Assembly (NCBI GenBank): GCA_016200045.1
Contig: JACQFN010000002.1
Coordinates: forward strand, 226,473-290,472
Origin: Nitrososphaerota archaeon
GTDB taxonomy: Archaea > Thermoproteota > Nitrososphaeria > Nitrososphaerales > Gagatemarchaeaceae
Direction of reading: 5' to 3'
DNA: 64,000 nucleotides
Position numbers and translations under genes: made by a program. A model generated the notes under the pieces. It did no database searches and was not told the DNA's origin. It saw only the letters and a program-made list of their open reading frames with translations. The stretch's first letter is position 1. Every line of letters starts with the position of its first letter. This document shows, piece by piece, positions 9,257 through 19,864 of this stretch.

Positions 9257-10189
9257 TCAAGACCGGGCAAGCGGGAGCTGGAGGATCGTGATCAGACCGG
9301 GTTTCGCGCTCGCGACCCTTTCGATCGCGTTAACGACCAGGGCGACCGTCGCCGAGTCCCCGAATACGCCCTTCTCGAACCTGAGCTTGATTGTAGGGTC
9401 CCCCCTGACCTCGACGACGTCAAAGTCAGCCGAGGTCGTCGACATCTCGAGGTCCAGCCTTATCGAGCAGGCGCCCACCTTGCCCTCCACGAACTGCCTG
9501 ACCCCGAGTACGTAGTCTTCAGATCCCAGGACAGGAAAGATTCCTTCCTTGGAGTCGTCAAAGGTGCCTCCCAGCGAACGCGCGATAAGATGGGCGGACT
9601 CCACCAGCCCGACATGTCCCAGCGTCCCCTGTGCTGCTTCTCTTTCGAACTTCGCCCTCGTCAGACCGACCCCCGCCTTTGACTGGAGCTGCCTCCGTCT
9701 TTTTCCCACGTCGACGCTCCGGACAACGTGGATGTTCGTCGGCCCGTTTGAAGCTGAGGCGACGACTGCGGGGACCCAGTCCATGACGAACCCAGGGTTG
9801 ACCCCGACCCCTACGACGCTCACGTCGTTATCCTTCGCAAGCCTGTCCAGGTTCTCAGCCTGGGTGCCGCCAGCGTGGAGCGGAAACGCCATCTCCTCGG
9901 AAGTGGTTACGACGTCAAGCCCGAGACCGACCGCGAGGACGACATCTGGAAGGAGGTCGGCCATCCTCGACTTCGTCGAGAAGACCGCCACATCCGCAGC
10001 ACCCGCTGCGAGCCCCGCCAGGGTCTGTTGGACCCTGACCCCGAGAGGCAGGCCGGTGAGCTCCGCAACTGTCTTCCCCGCCTTTCCAGTGTCCGTGTCT
10101 ATGACCGCGACGACATCGTGGGACCTCTCGACCAGCCTCCTCAATATCTCGGTCCCAATCGCCCCCAAGCCGAAGAGGACCACCTTCAA
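9257..10189 (-). CDS. NAD(P)-dependent dehydrogenase, DapB/2,4-diaminopentanoate dehydrogenase-like
   Basis: MKVVLFGLGAIGTEILRRL Rossmann motif; VVGVGVNPGFVMDWVPAVV typical of this family. Confidence 0.72.
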   Translation of the reverse strand: MKVVLFGLGAIGTEILRRLVERSHDVVAVIDTDTGKAGKTVAELTGLPLGVRVQQTLAGLAAGAADVAVFSTKSRMADLLPDVVLAVGLGLDVVTTSEEMAFPLHAGGTQAENLDRLAKDNDVSVVGVGVNPGFVMDWVPAVVASASNGPTNIHVVRSVDVGKRRRQLQSKAGVGLTRAKFEREAAQGTLGHVGLVESAHLIARSLGGTFDDSKEGIFPVLGSEDYVLGVRQFVEGKVGACSIRLDLEMSTTSADFDVVEVRGDPTIKLRFEKGVFGDSATVALVVNAIERVASAKPGLITILQLPLARS

Positions 10190-10237
10190 GTGGGCGTCTT
10201 CTTTCGTCCGCGGTCTTATAATCGATGCGGGGAGCCG

Positions 10238-10831
10238 CTATCGAAGCTCTAGGAACTCCGCAAACTGGGAGAGGTTGGAGGAGAAGTCGGCCAGCGTGTG
10301 TACCGGGACTATCGCCGCGCCATTCACGAACCTGACCTGGTCGTCCCTCAGGGAGACTATCACTATTGCCATGGGTTCGATTGCATCGAGCGTCAGCCTC
10401 AAGCGATCCGCCCTGCGCCCCTGAGCCTCGGCCGCCTTTCTGAGTGCAGACGGACTCCCGCCCGCCCCCCACTGCTTGCAGTCCACCAGAAGGGCCACGC
10501 CATCCCTGCGCGCGAGCAGGTCTATCTGTCCCGGGGGTTTCCGGAGCAGGATGTTCTGCCTGACGTCGAACCCGACCGAGCGAAGGATTCCGCCGCAGAA
10601 CGACTCGAACCCCTTCCAGTCAACGAACTTGGCGACGATGTCGGCAGGGGTCCCCATCCTGCAGGCGACGATCGCTCTCAGGGTGACAGGGTCGAGGTCG
10701 GCTCCGCGTGGGCCGAGGTCAAAGGTTGCCCGCACAACTTCCTCTTCGAAGGACGCGGAAGTGGAGCTGCCTTCGATCAGCGACTGAAGCCGGCTTTCTG
10801 AAGGAGGGCGGCGGAACCCGCTGGGCGCCAT
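10238..10831 (-). CDS. restriction-endonuclease-fold protein (Mrr-like)
   Basis: FESFCGGILRSVGFDVRQNILLRKPPGQIDLLARRDGVALLVDCKQW; D...D-x-K catalytic pattern. Confidence 0.7.
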   Translation of the reverse strand: MAPSGFRRPPSESRLQSLIEGSSTSASFEEEVVRATFDLGPRGADLDPVTLRAIVACRMGTPADIVAKFVDWKGFESFCGGILRSVGFDVRQNILLRKPPGQIDLLARRDGVALLVDCKQWGAGGSPSALRKAAEAQGRRADRLRLTLDAIEPMAIVIVSLRDDQVRFVNGAAIVPVHTLADFSSNLSQFAEFLELR

Positions 10832-10941
10832 CAAAGTGCTACAAGCGGCCTCGGTAATTAACGGAGACGTCGCTGCCGACAACGGGCGACAGGGGGAGAC
10901 TGCGGATTCCTCACTCGTGCAGGCCCCATCGCGCCTGGCGA

Positions 10942-11947
10942 CTACTTGCCGACAGGCTTTCCCTTCACGAAGTCTTCTGCGTAGTGGCACGCCACCAGGT
11001 GTCCGGGGACCACGTCACCTCTTAGCGGCGGGTCCTCCCGTTTGCATAGGTCGGTCGCGTACGGGCATCTCGTGTGGAACCGGCACCCCGGAGGGATGTT
11101 GGACGCGCTCGCAATCTCCCCCGTGATAGGTATCTCTCTCTCGGCAAGCTTGTGGGCCAAGTCCGGCCTGGGGGCGGCGACCAGCAGCGCCTGCGTGTAC
11201 GGGTGGAGGGGCTGGTTGACCACAGATTCCGTGGGGCCCATCTCCACGATTCTTCCCAGATACATCACGCAGATCTTGTCCGAAATGTACCTAGCTACGG
11301 CCAGGTCGTGAGTGATGAAGAGCATGGTCAGGTTGAATTCGCCCTTGAGCCTGAGCAGGAGGTTCAGGACCCCCGCGCGGATGGATACGTCCAGCATGGA
11401 GACCGGCTCATCCGCGAGGATGAAGCTGGGAGTCTGGGCGAGCGCCCTGGCTATCGCGACCCCGCTGCCTCTGCCCTCCGCTCAGCTCATGCGGGTAACG
11501 CTCGATAAACTCCTCGGGTGGCTCGAGCTCGACGGACTTCAGGACGGAGAGGACTATCCCCTCCCGTTCCGCCTCCGACGTTCCGATGTGGTAGGTCATG
11601 AGGGGCTCGGAGACAATCTGGCGGACGCTCATCCTCGGGTTCAGGGAGTCGTAGGGGTCCTGGAAGACCACCTGCATCTTCCTTCTTACCTGCTTGAGTT
11701 TCCTCTGCGAGACCTTCGTGATGTCGACACCGTCGAACACAATCTTTCCGTCGGAGACGTCCAGGAGGCGGAGGACCATCCGACCGGTCGTCGTCTTCCC
11801 GCACCCGGACTCCCCTACCATAGCGAAGACCTCCCCCTTCGGAATCTCGAAGGAAATCCCGTCTACCGCACTGACCCTCGTCTTCGACCTCGAAAGGAAT
11901 CTCTTTTCCACTTCGAAGTATTTCCTGAGGTTCTCTACAGACAGCAT
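10942..11947 (-). pseudogene. oligopeptide ABC transporter ATP-binding protein OppF, frame broken
   Basis: ORF 11408..12043 (MLSVENLRKYFEVEK...YPHELSGGQRQR) loses frame; continuation VAIARALAQTPSFILADEPVSMLDVSIRAG is in the frame of 10942..11397. One extra base in the CCCC run at 11460-11463 explains it. Confidence 0.85.
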
Positions 11948-11964
11948 CGGGCCAGCTTCCAAAA

Positions 11965-12918
11965 TCAGATTTCTCCCGCAAAGTGACAGAGGGCAAAGTG
12001 CTTCGGGGAAACTTCGATCATCGGGGGGTCCACGGTCGAGCACTTCTCCTTATAGTACGGGCATCTGGGGTGGAACCTGCACGCGCTGGGCGGGGTCAGC
12101 AGGTCGGGAGGGTTTCCCTTGATCGCCTCCAGATGCTTCTTCTCCCCCGATACGCTCGGGAACGCCGAAAGCAGCCCCCTCGTGTAGGGGTGGGCCGGGC
12201 GCGAGAAGATGTCCTCGCTGGTCCCGAATTCCACTATCTTCCCAGCGTACATTATGGCTACCCTGTCGCAGATCTCGGAGATGACGGAGAGGTCGTGGCT
12301 GATCAGTATCATCGCGACCTTGGACTGGACCCTCTTCATCAGCTTCAGAACCTGCGCCTGGACGATCACGTCGAGGGCGGTCGTCGGCTCGTCCGCGACC
12401 AGGAGGTCCGGGTTGTTGGCCATCGCCATCGAGATCATCGCTCTTTGCTTCATCCCCCCGCTGAGCTCGTGAGGATACCTGTCCGCGTTCCCCGGGTCGA
12501 CTCCGACGCTCTGGAGGAGCTGCCTTGCTCTGTCGAACGCCTTTGCCTTCGAGACGTCCTCGTGCGTCCTGATCGCCTCGACTATCTGGCCCCCTATCGT
12601 CTGCACGGGGTTGAAGGCGTTCAGCGAACCCTGGAAGGCGATGGAGATGTCTTTCCACCTTACCTTTCTCATCTCTGCCTCGGACATTTTCATGATGTCC
12701 TTGCCGTTGAGCCTGACCTCGCCGGACACGACCCTCCCGGGCTTCGGGATCAGCCTCATCAGGGCGAGGGCAGTCGTGGTCTTCCCGCAACCTGACTCCC
12801 CGGCTATCCCGAGGGCTTCTCCCTCGTTGGCGGTAAAGGAGATGTCGTCGACCGCCTTCACGCTCCCCCTCACTGTCTCAAAGTAGACTCTGAGTCCCTT
12901 TACCTCCAGGATTGCCAA
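11965..12918 (-). CDS. oligopeptide ABC transporter ATP-binding protein OppD
   Basis: GESGCGKTTTALALMRLI, YPHELSGGMKQRAMISMAMANNPDLLVADEPTTALDV, C-terminal CRFHPRCPY. Confidence 0.94.
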   Translation of the reverse strand: MAILEVKGLRVYFETVRGSVKAVDDISFTANEGEALGIAGESGCGKTTTALALMRLIPKPGRVVSGEVRLNGKDIMKMSEAEMRKVRWKDISIAFQGSLNAFNPVQTIGGQIVEAIRTHEDVSKAKAFDRARQLLQSVGVDPGNADRYPHELSGGMKQRAMISMAMANNPDLLVADEPTTALDVIVQAQVLKLMKRVQSKVAMILISHDLSVISEICDRVAIMYAGKIVEFGTSEDIFSRPAHPYTRGLLSAFPSVSGEKKHLEAIKGNPPDLLTPPSACRFHPRCPYYKEKCSTVDPPMIEVSPKHFALCHFAGEI

Positions 12919-12922
12919 GCAG

Positions 12923-14500
12923 TTACCTCCTCCGGAGCCTGGGATTGAGTATGGAGTCCATCGCGTACCCTACGAAGAGGAAGCCCGAACTCAGGAGGGC
13001 GGTCAGGATCCCCGGTGGAAGGATCCACCACCAGGCCCTGAAGTTGTGAACGAAGGCGGCATTCGTCATGTACCCCCAGTCGACTATCGTCGCGTCGCCG
13101 AGGCCGAGGAAGGTAATTGCAGTTAGGGTGATTATCGCACCGGGGATGAACAGGACCAGCTGTGTGAACGCGATAGGCGAGACGTTCGGTAACATGTGCC
13201 TGAGGAGTATGCGTCCCGTGGAAGCGCCCGAAGCCCTCGCTGCGTCAACGAACGCCCTCGACTTCAGGCCGATTACTATTGATCTGATTATCCTTGCTAT
13301 CGTGGGCCAACCAAGTATGGCGATGATCCATGTAATCGTTGTGATGCTCGGCCTCAGAAGAACGGAGAGGACTATCAGGAAAGGGAGGAACGGGAGCACG
13401 AGAACGAAGTCGGCGATCCGCATCAGGAACTCGTCGAGGACCCCGCCGATGTACCCGGCGACTATCCCCACGGCGAGGCCCAAGGCGACCCCCAGGGAGG
13501 CAGAGAGCACCCCGACGTACAGGGCCCACCGCGTACCGTAGACCAGCTGCGTGAAGATGTCCCTCCCAAGCTGGTCAGTCCCCAGGAGCCCGGAAGCGTC
13601 CCCGTCGATCTTGACCTGCAGGCCGGTGAGTGTGAATTTGGCGCCTTCGGTCGAGGCCAGGCCTGGACGAATGGCCATTCCCATCTTCACTTCGTAGGTC
13701 CCGTGAGTCGCGAAGATCCGCTTCGCCGCGTTCGCGGTCGAGTCCCCGAACCAGACGGTCTTTGTCAGCGGGCTTACCAGGTATGAATCGATGGTGTAGC
13801 TCGGGGCGGTCAGGTTCGATGACGAGAAGCCCCCGCCTCCGTTCTGGATGGTGCTGTACTTGTTCACGCTGTCCCAGATTCTGTATTCTGTGTGGTTGGG
13901 GTTGATGATGGAAAGCGCGAACCGATAACCTACCGTGGAAGACTTCTGCAGGGTAATGTTGAACGGGACCCTGAACCTGGGGGGCGGGGGGTAGGAGTAC
14001 TCGACGGACCGGACGAGGCTGACTCCGATCGTCCCGCTGAAGGACGTGGTCTTTTGGAAGCTGACCAGGATTGCTCCCGTGCTGCCTGTCTTCGAATAGG
14101 CCACCGAAAGACTCCCGAGGTCGGTGGTAGCGTTCCTGATCGACCAAGACTCCCCCGATGGACCCGCCACTGGTTCAGACAGCGAAAGGTTCTGGCCGCT
14201 CACGAAAGCCAAGACTCTGAAAGATTCGAAGGTCTGTTGGCTTGACAGGAAGGTGTCCTAGAAGAGTGTCGTGTCGGGGGAGAGGTTGGGATTGAATATC
14301 GTGAACCAGGAAGGGCTCGACGAAGCCGCGCTAATGCCGGTCGAGCTGTAGGGGTTGTAGGGGGTGAGGAGAGGGGCCGCGGCGGCAAGGACCACGAAAA
14401 ACCCAAGCATTGCAAAGCCTAGGATCCCCATCTTGCTCCTGCGGTATAGCCTCCAGAAGTTCCTGATTCGGCCGGACCCCCTCGCTTCAGCCGTGGTCAG
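12923..14500 (-). pseudogene. oligopeptide ABC transporter permease OppC with one in-frame TAG
   Basis: N-terminal TRRSK-type/TM1 segment (RNFWRLYRRSKMGILGFAMLGFFVVLAAAAPLLTPYNPY...PNLSPDTTLF) ends at TAG 14260..14258; the same frame continues DTFLSSQQTFESFRVLAFVSGQ into permease core GLLGTDQLGRDIFTQLVYGTR. Confidence 0.82.
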
Positions 14501-15477
14501 ACTCGCACCCTCGGGTCAAGCAGGGCGTACATCACGTCTGCCGCAAAGTTCCCGATTATCGTCGCGAATGCGATCAGGTAAAACAGGACGTTCATCGTGG
14601 GGAAGTCGGCGTTCACCGCCGAGTTCAGGAGATAGATCCCGATCCCCTGCCAGGAGAAGACTGTCTCGGTGATGACGGCCCCTCCAAAGATGCCTGAGAG
14701 GCTGAGGGCCACTATCGTCACGAGAGGGAGGGTGGCGTTACGAAGGGCATGCCTGAAGATCACAGCGCGCTCTGTGAGCCCCTTCGCCCTTGCGGTGAGG
14801 ATGTAGTCCTCGGTCATGATGTCGATCAGGACGCTCCTCATGGTGAGGAGGGTCCCCCCGAACAGGAAAATGACCAGCGTCGCCACCGGGAGGACAGCGT
14901 GCCAGGCGACGTTCAGCGAATACCCGATGAAGTCGGTCGGGGCGTTGACGTCGGCGACCCCCCCTAGCGGGAAGAGGTTCAGGGTATACCCGAAGACGTA
15001 GATCAGGATGATTCCTATCCAGAACGTGGGGACGCTCTGCGTGACCAGGCTCGTCGAGAGGGTGGTTATGTCGAACTTTGAGCCTCTCTTGCTCCCCGCG
15101 TAGGTGCCAAGGACGACCCCTATGACCAGCTCGATGACCGTGGCGGTCCCGAGGAGTGCTAGTGTGTTCGGGAGGCGCCTTGCGATTTCGTCCACGACCG
15201 GCCTCTGGCTAACGAAGCTGGTGAAGTGCGGGTTCGATATGAAGTTGAACGTGAAGGTGTTGTACACCGTGTCTGCGAACTGGACCCAGTAGGGCTTGTC
15301 CAAGCCGTAGAACCTGATGTACTCCTGGAGCTGCGCGGCGCTCTTCACGTTGCCGCTGAGGAACTGGAGGGGGCCCCCAGGAATGAGCTCGAACAGCCAG
15401 AAGTTGAAAGAGGCGATCAGAAGAAGCAGAATGACGGTATAAAGCGTCCTTCGGGCGATGTATCGCGCTAGGGTCAA
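14497..15477 (-). CDS. oligopeptide ABC transporter permease OppB
   Basis: ARYIARRTLYTVILLLLIASFNFWLFELIPGGP...ILTARAKGLTERAVIFRHALRNATLPLVT. Confidence 0.93.
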   Translation of the reverse strand: MTLARYIARRTLYTVILLLLIASFNFWLFELIPGGPLQFLSGNVKSAAQLQEYIRFYGLDKPYWVQFADTVYNTFTFNFISNPHFTSFVSQRPVVDEIARRLPNTLALLGTATVIELVIGVVLGTYAGSKRGSKFDITTLSTSLVTQSVPTFWIGIILIYVFGYTLNLFPLGGVADVNAPTDFIGYSLNVAWHAVLPVATLVIFLFGGTLLTMRSVLIDIMTEDYILTARAKGLTERAVIFRHALRNATLPLVTIVALSLSGIFGGAVITETVFSWQGIGIYLLNSAVNADFPTMNVLFYLIAFATIIGNFAADVMYALLDPRVRV

Positions 15478-15517
15478 GGGACGACCCTGAGAAGAAATGG
15501 GGAGACGAACCTATGCG

Positions 15518-17890
15518 CTAGGTTCGTCTTCTAGTTGCGACGTAGCCTCCGACTGCTCCAATTATCAGTGTCACTATCGCGACTACTGAAATTGTGGTGT
15601 AGTCAGGCGCTGCAGCCGCTCCTTGAGAAGTGGTGGTAACTACACTAGTGTTGATCTGAGTGGTGACCTGAGTGGTCGTCTGGGTCGTGGGCGGCGGTGC
15701 CGCTACGACCATGAACGCTTCCTGCTGTTGGACAGTCTGTCCCCTGGTGACGTTCACAGGGTTGCCGTTGAGGTCGTTGACGGTTACTGTAGTGAAGTTG
15801 TAGACGAAGACGTTCGTCCTCTGGTAGGTCCCGACAGGCAGGTCCGCGAAGACCGACAGCGTCCCTCCCGGCGCCGGATACCCGGTGCCGGAGTAGATTG
15901 TCTGGTCCTGCGCGAAGGCCGTGGCGCCGGTCGTGTCCCTGATCACCGTTGTGACATTCATCGGGAGCCTGATGTTTCCTGATGGAAGGGTGATTGAAAG
16001 TGGTTGCCCCTGCGTTACTGTCGGAAGGACAGGTGGGGTCGACGCGCCGGATAGCCAGTAGTTCTTATTGAGGTCCATTACGATGTACTGACCTGGCTGG
16101 TACTTCTCGAACATCAGCGGGCCTGATCCGATCAGCTCTCCCGTGACTTCGGGATGCACCGATGCCCAGTCGTTGGCGTGTAGTGGATCGTGCTTCTCCC
16201 AGATGTGCTGTGGCAGTATAGGTAGTGCGACGAGGATCTGCTGGAGCCTCCAGTAAGAGGGAGACTTCAGGGTGATTTGCACTTCCGTGGAGTTGACGGC
16301 CGTGGCGCTCGCAATGTCCGGGGCGAAGGTGCTTGCTGCGCCCACCGTCTGGTTCCAAAGCCAGGCGCTGTAGGCGTAGTCCGCAGCCGTGACAGGCACA
16401 CCGTCGTGGAAGGTCATTCCCTGCCTGAGGTTGACGGTGACCACCTGTCCTCCGCCCGACGAGTTCGTGCTCCACCAGTCCGCCGCCCACGGGATGATTC
16501 CCGCAGGGTTCGAAGGATCTGGCGCAGCAGCCGAATCGAAGACGGCCTCTGGCGACCCGCCGACAACGTAGGCCTCCCAAACGCTCAATGTGATGCCCAT
16601 GAGTATCGGGTTGAACTTGTCGAGGTCCCCGAGGAGGTCAGCCGTTATGGTGCCGCCCGCCTGTCTCCCGGCGAGGCTCATGTTGACGAATGTGTAGTCG
16701 TTGAACACGCCCTGGTTCGCTAGGTTCACGGAACCTTCCCACTGTTGGCCGCCGAAGTGGTTGTTGTAGGCGTTGATGACCACCCATGTGTATATCGGGA
16801 CGACGTACGCCTGGTCGGCGATGATCGTCTGTGCGTCCCACGCTGCGTTCTGGATGGTCGTCTTGTTGTTCGAGCCGTGGACCACTTCGACCGCAGCGTC
16901 AAGCGCTGCGTCGTGGACTCTGAGGAAGTTTGGTCCCCACGTCACGGGCGACGGGGTCACAAGAACATCCTGTGTGGAGTCGAAGGTGGTGTACAGCAGG
17001 CCGTCCAGGTCGACCGGAGGCGGGAAGAGGAATCCCGCGGTCGCCGCGACGTAGTTGGGCGGGTTGGAGTAGTACAGGTTGTTGAAGATCTGGGTCCTTG
17101 ACATAATGGTTGAAACTACTGGAATGTCAGCGGCCGAAGTCGCCGCGTTGGTAGCCATCTGTTGGGCGAAATATGTCCTGCCAGGGTCTGTCCTGGTCTG
17201 GATCTGGACTGTGCAGGGTACGGTGTAGCCCGACGCGGAGCACGGAGTTCCCAGCGACCCTGGTCCTCCGCCTCCCCACGCCAAGACACGTCCGTTGGGG
17301 TCAGTCTATGTGTGGGCGCCTGCGTCGTGGACCCAGCCGCCGTTGGTCAGCTCCATGGCCGCCTCGGCGTTGCTGTAGTCATAGGTTGTGACGTTCGGGT
17401 TGTACCAGTTCCCGTAGAAGGGCGGGACCATTGTGTTCATGGGGATGGCGTACCCCTGGTAGGCGGTCGCGACCACATCGTCTCTGTCAACAAGGTGGGA
17501 CATCGCCTTTCTGAAAGCGGTGTCATTGGTCGGCCAGACCTGTTGGTTCATCGCGAGGAAGAAGACCCCGGCCTGCGGGGTCGTGTTGACGGTGACGTTG
17601 GCCGCTTGGAGCTCCGGAATCCTCGAGGGGTCGACGGTCCAGTCCCCAATGAAGGCGTCTCCGTGCTCGACCTGGAGCGACTGCACGTTTGCGTCCTCGA
17701 CCACGTTGAAGACGACCTTGTCCGCGTAGGGCCCGGATATCCCCGAGACCCCTCCAGATGCCTTAACGGTTGGGGAAGCTGAAAATAGAATTATTGCAGT
17801 TGGCATTGCAAGAAGTAGCAAGATGGTAAAAGATGCTAGTCTAGTTGAGAATCGCTTGGTTTTCTTCATCGAATGTTTCATGAGCCCCAC
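15518..17890 (-). pseudogene. oligopeptide-binding protein OppA (SBP family 5) with one in-frame TAG
   Basis: ORFs 17306..17890 and 15518..17284 share one frame and are separated only by TAG (17308..17306) plus 7 codons. SBP_bac_5 features; signal anchor at N-terminus, Thr-rich linker and C-terminal TM helix. Confidence 0.85.
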
Positions 17891-17905
17891 GTTATAAAAG
17901 CAATT

Positions 17906-18172
17906 CTACCAGCATTGTTCTCTCATGGCTTGCCTTCTGATGGCGTACCCGACTACCGCCAGTCCAGCTCCGATGAAAACGATCAGGACGACCGCTGAAT
18001 TAACCGCCCCCGCGTCCGTTGCGGCAAGCCCGAGGGCGAGCTCGAAAAGCGAGAGTACGAGGAGTATGGTCAGGACCGTGAAGAGTATCCTCGCCAGGAA
18101 AGGGTCGATGTTCATGGACTCGAGGGCGCTTCGCGGGGCATGTACTCTTTCGTATTCACTCGGCAGAGGCAC
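17906..18172 (-). CDS. small membrane protein, unknown function
   Basis: Two predicted TM helices; upstream of oppA. Confidence 0.5.
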   Translation of the reverse strand: MPLPSEYERVHAPRSALESMNIDPFLARILFTVLTILLVLSLFELALGLAATDAGAVNSAVVLIVFIGAGLAVVGYAIRRQAMREQCW

Positions 18173-18400
18173 CGGTCGTGGGAATCACGTGGCTCTAACG
18201 CCAACTGAGTCTCCCGGCTCATCTCCGTTCTTAGGGGGCGTCGCCAGATAAACACCTTCCGCCCGAATGATACAAATTGACTTCGCGGAGTACACCATTA
18301 CCGTGCTTAGCGGCCCCCGCGGCAATTCGCGGCCAATCGGCGCGGGGAGGTTTATCTTCGCAGAGAAAACCAAATTCGTAGGAAAGTGAAGTGACGCGGT

Positions 18401-18673
18401 TTACTTCAGTAGCTGCCCGACTGTCGCAGAAAGCACCAGGCCCCGGTATGTCACTCTGTACTTCTTCTCGCGAGTCTGGTTCGAAATCGGTTCTATCAGG
18501 CCCTGCGCCCTTAGCTCTGCGAGTGCCCTGCTAACGTGGCTGACGTGCTTGTTCTCGACCGAGGCAAGCTCGGTTGGCGTCATCGGAGCCTTCGTGAGCC
18601 TAGCTAGAACCTTGCTCCTTACCTCGCTGCTGACGACGAAATTTGCTACGACCCCGAGGCCCTCGAAAGACAT
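18401..18673 (-). CDS. winged-helix transcriptional regulator
   Basis: SSEVRSKVLARLTKAPMTPTELASVENKHVSHVSRALAELRAQGLIEPI wHTH pattern. Confidence 0.8.
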   Translation of the reverse strand: MSFEGLGVVANFVVSSEVRSKVLARLTKAPMTPTELASVENKHVSHVSRALAELRAQGLIEPISNQTREKKYRVTYRGLVLSATVGQLLK

Positions 18674-18846
18674 CAGGTAGCGTGCTGTGGCCTCCGAGTT
18701 ATATTAGGATTATTACCATGTCTCATTGAGTTCGGAAATGTCCAAAACTGTTCTCTCGATGAGAGGCCTCCTGTGGTGAAACGACCGCGCGGATTGGGGT
18801 GACCCCCAGGGATGGCCTACGTGAGAGGCAGCCCATCCTCAACGGT

Positions 18847-19200
18847 CTACGGGCCTACTTCTTGAATTGGCGGAGGCCTGCGGGGCCTCAGCCCGGTAAG
18901 GACGAAGTAGACGTTCGATATGACGAGCGCCGCGGCTAGTACTTGGACCCAATCAAGGGTCGGAGGGCTGACCAGAGGTATGTTCGCCCCAAGAATGGTG
19001 AATGTCGAAACGAATGGAAAGTAGGTGGCGCTGGGGACAAAGTGCTCGAGCCTCGCGTAGGCGGCTCTGTCGGCAAGGTCGCCGAGGACCAGGACGATGG
19101 CAAGAATTAGGATGGCGTCTAGGAGGGTCATCTTCAGCAAGTTCCTGGCCATTGCCTCGGCGCTCTCGGGCGCCTTAAGATAAAGTATCCATGCGGCCAA
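18847..19200 (-). CDS. small membrane protein, unknown function
   Basis: Several hydrophobic helices. Confidence 0.5.
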   Translation of the reverse strand: MAAWILYLKAPESAEAMARNLLKMTLLDAILILAIVLVLGDLADRAAYARLEHFVPSATYFPFVSTFTILGANIPLVSPPTLDWVQVLAAALVISNVYFVLTGLRPRRPPPIQEVGP

Positions 19201-19234
19201 AGATTAAACACGCCACCCGGAGAACGGCCGCGCT

Positions 19235-19759
19235 ATGCGGCTGCCGGGCAGGAGGGCATCTGTCTACGGGGTCGGGTTTGTGCTCTTCTTGGTAGTCTTC
19301 GCATTCATCTTGCTCACCTATACGCGGAGGGTCGACGGGGTGAGCATGCTGCCGACGTTTGAGGAGGGCGACCTCGTCGGGGTACAGACTGTCTCGATCA
19401 ACGACGTGCATGTCGGGGACATCATCGTCTACGGCCCCCCGTGCTCTCGAGGACCTTCGATCATCCACAGGGTGGTTGCGAGCGAAGCGGAGGGCCTCAT
19501 CACTCAGGGGGACGACAGGCGGACCAACCCCGGGACTGACCAGACCCTCGGCATCGCCACGGGCCCGATCACGCAGGAGTGCCTCGTAGGCAAGGTCGTT
19601 GTTGCGGTCCCGTATGTGGAGAGGCTTGCTTCGCTCCCTTATGGCGCTAACTACATTCTTGCCAGCTTGATCTTGCTGGTGCTAATCATCACCGAGGTTC
19701 AGGGGAGAAGGGGTCCGAAGAAGGTCAACGACACGGTCGCCGCCCCAGAACCAAAGTGA
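19235..19759 (+). CDS. signal peptidase I (S26 family)
   Basis: VDGVSMLPTFEEGDLVGVQ (catalytic Ser box), VGDIIVYGPP, IIHRVVASE, TQGDDRRTNPGTDQ. Confidence 0.88.
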   Translation: MRLPGRRASVYGVGFVLFLVVFAFILLTYTRRVDGVSMLPTFEEGDLVGVQTVSINDVHVGDIIVYGPPCSRGPSIIHRVVASEAEGLITQGDDRRTNPGTDQTLGIATGPITQECLVGKVVVAVPYVERLASLPYGANYILASLILLVLIITEVQGRRGPKKVNDTVAAPEPK

Positions 19760-19864
19760 CCCCAACGGGCAGTCCTCTCTCTCTGAGATCAGAAGACGAG
19801 AACTTTGGGACCTGGCGTACGACGTGTAATGTGTAAATAACATAGGGATGCCGTCGGCCGTCGA

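Noticed and set aside
18690-18850. Intergenic GGATGG...CCCATCC hairpin-like segment considered as a C/D box sRNA or other ncRNA
   Set aside because: No proper C box (RUGAUGA) plus D box (CUGA) pair could be identified by eye.
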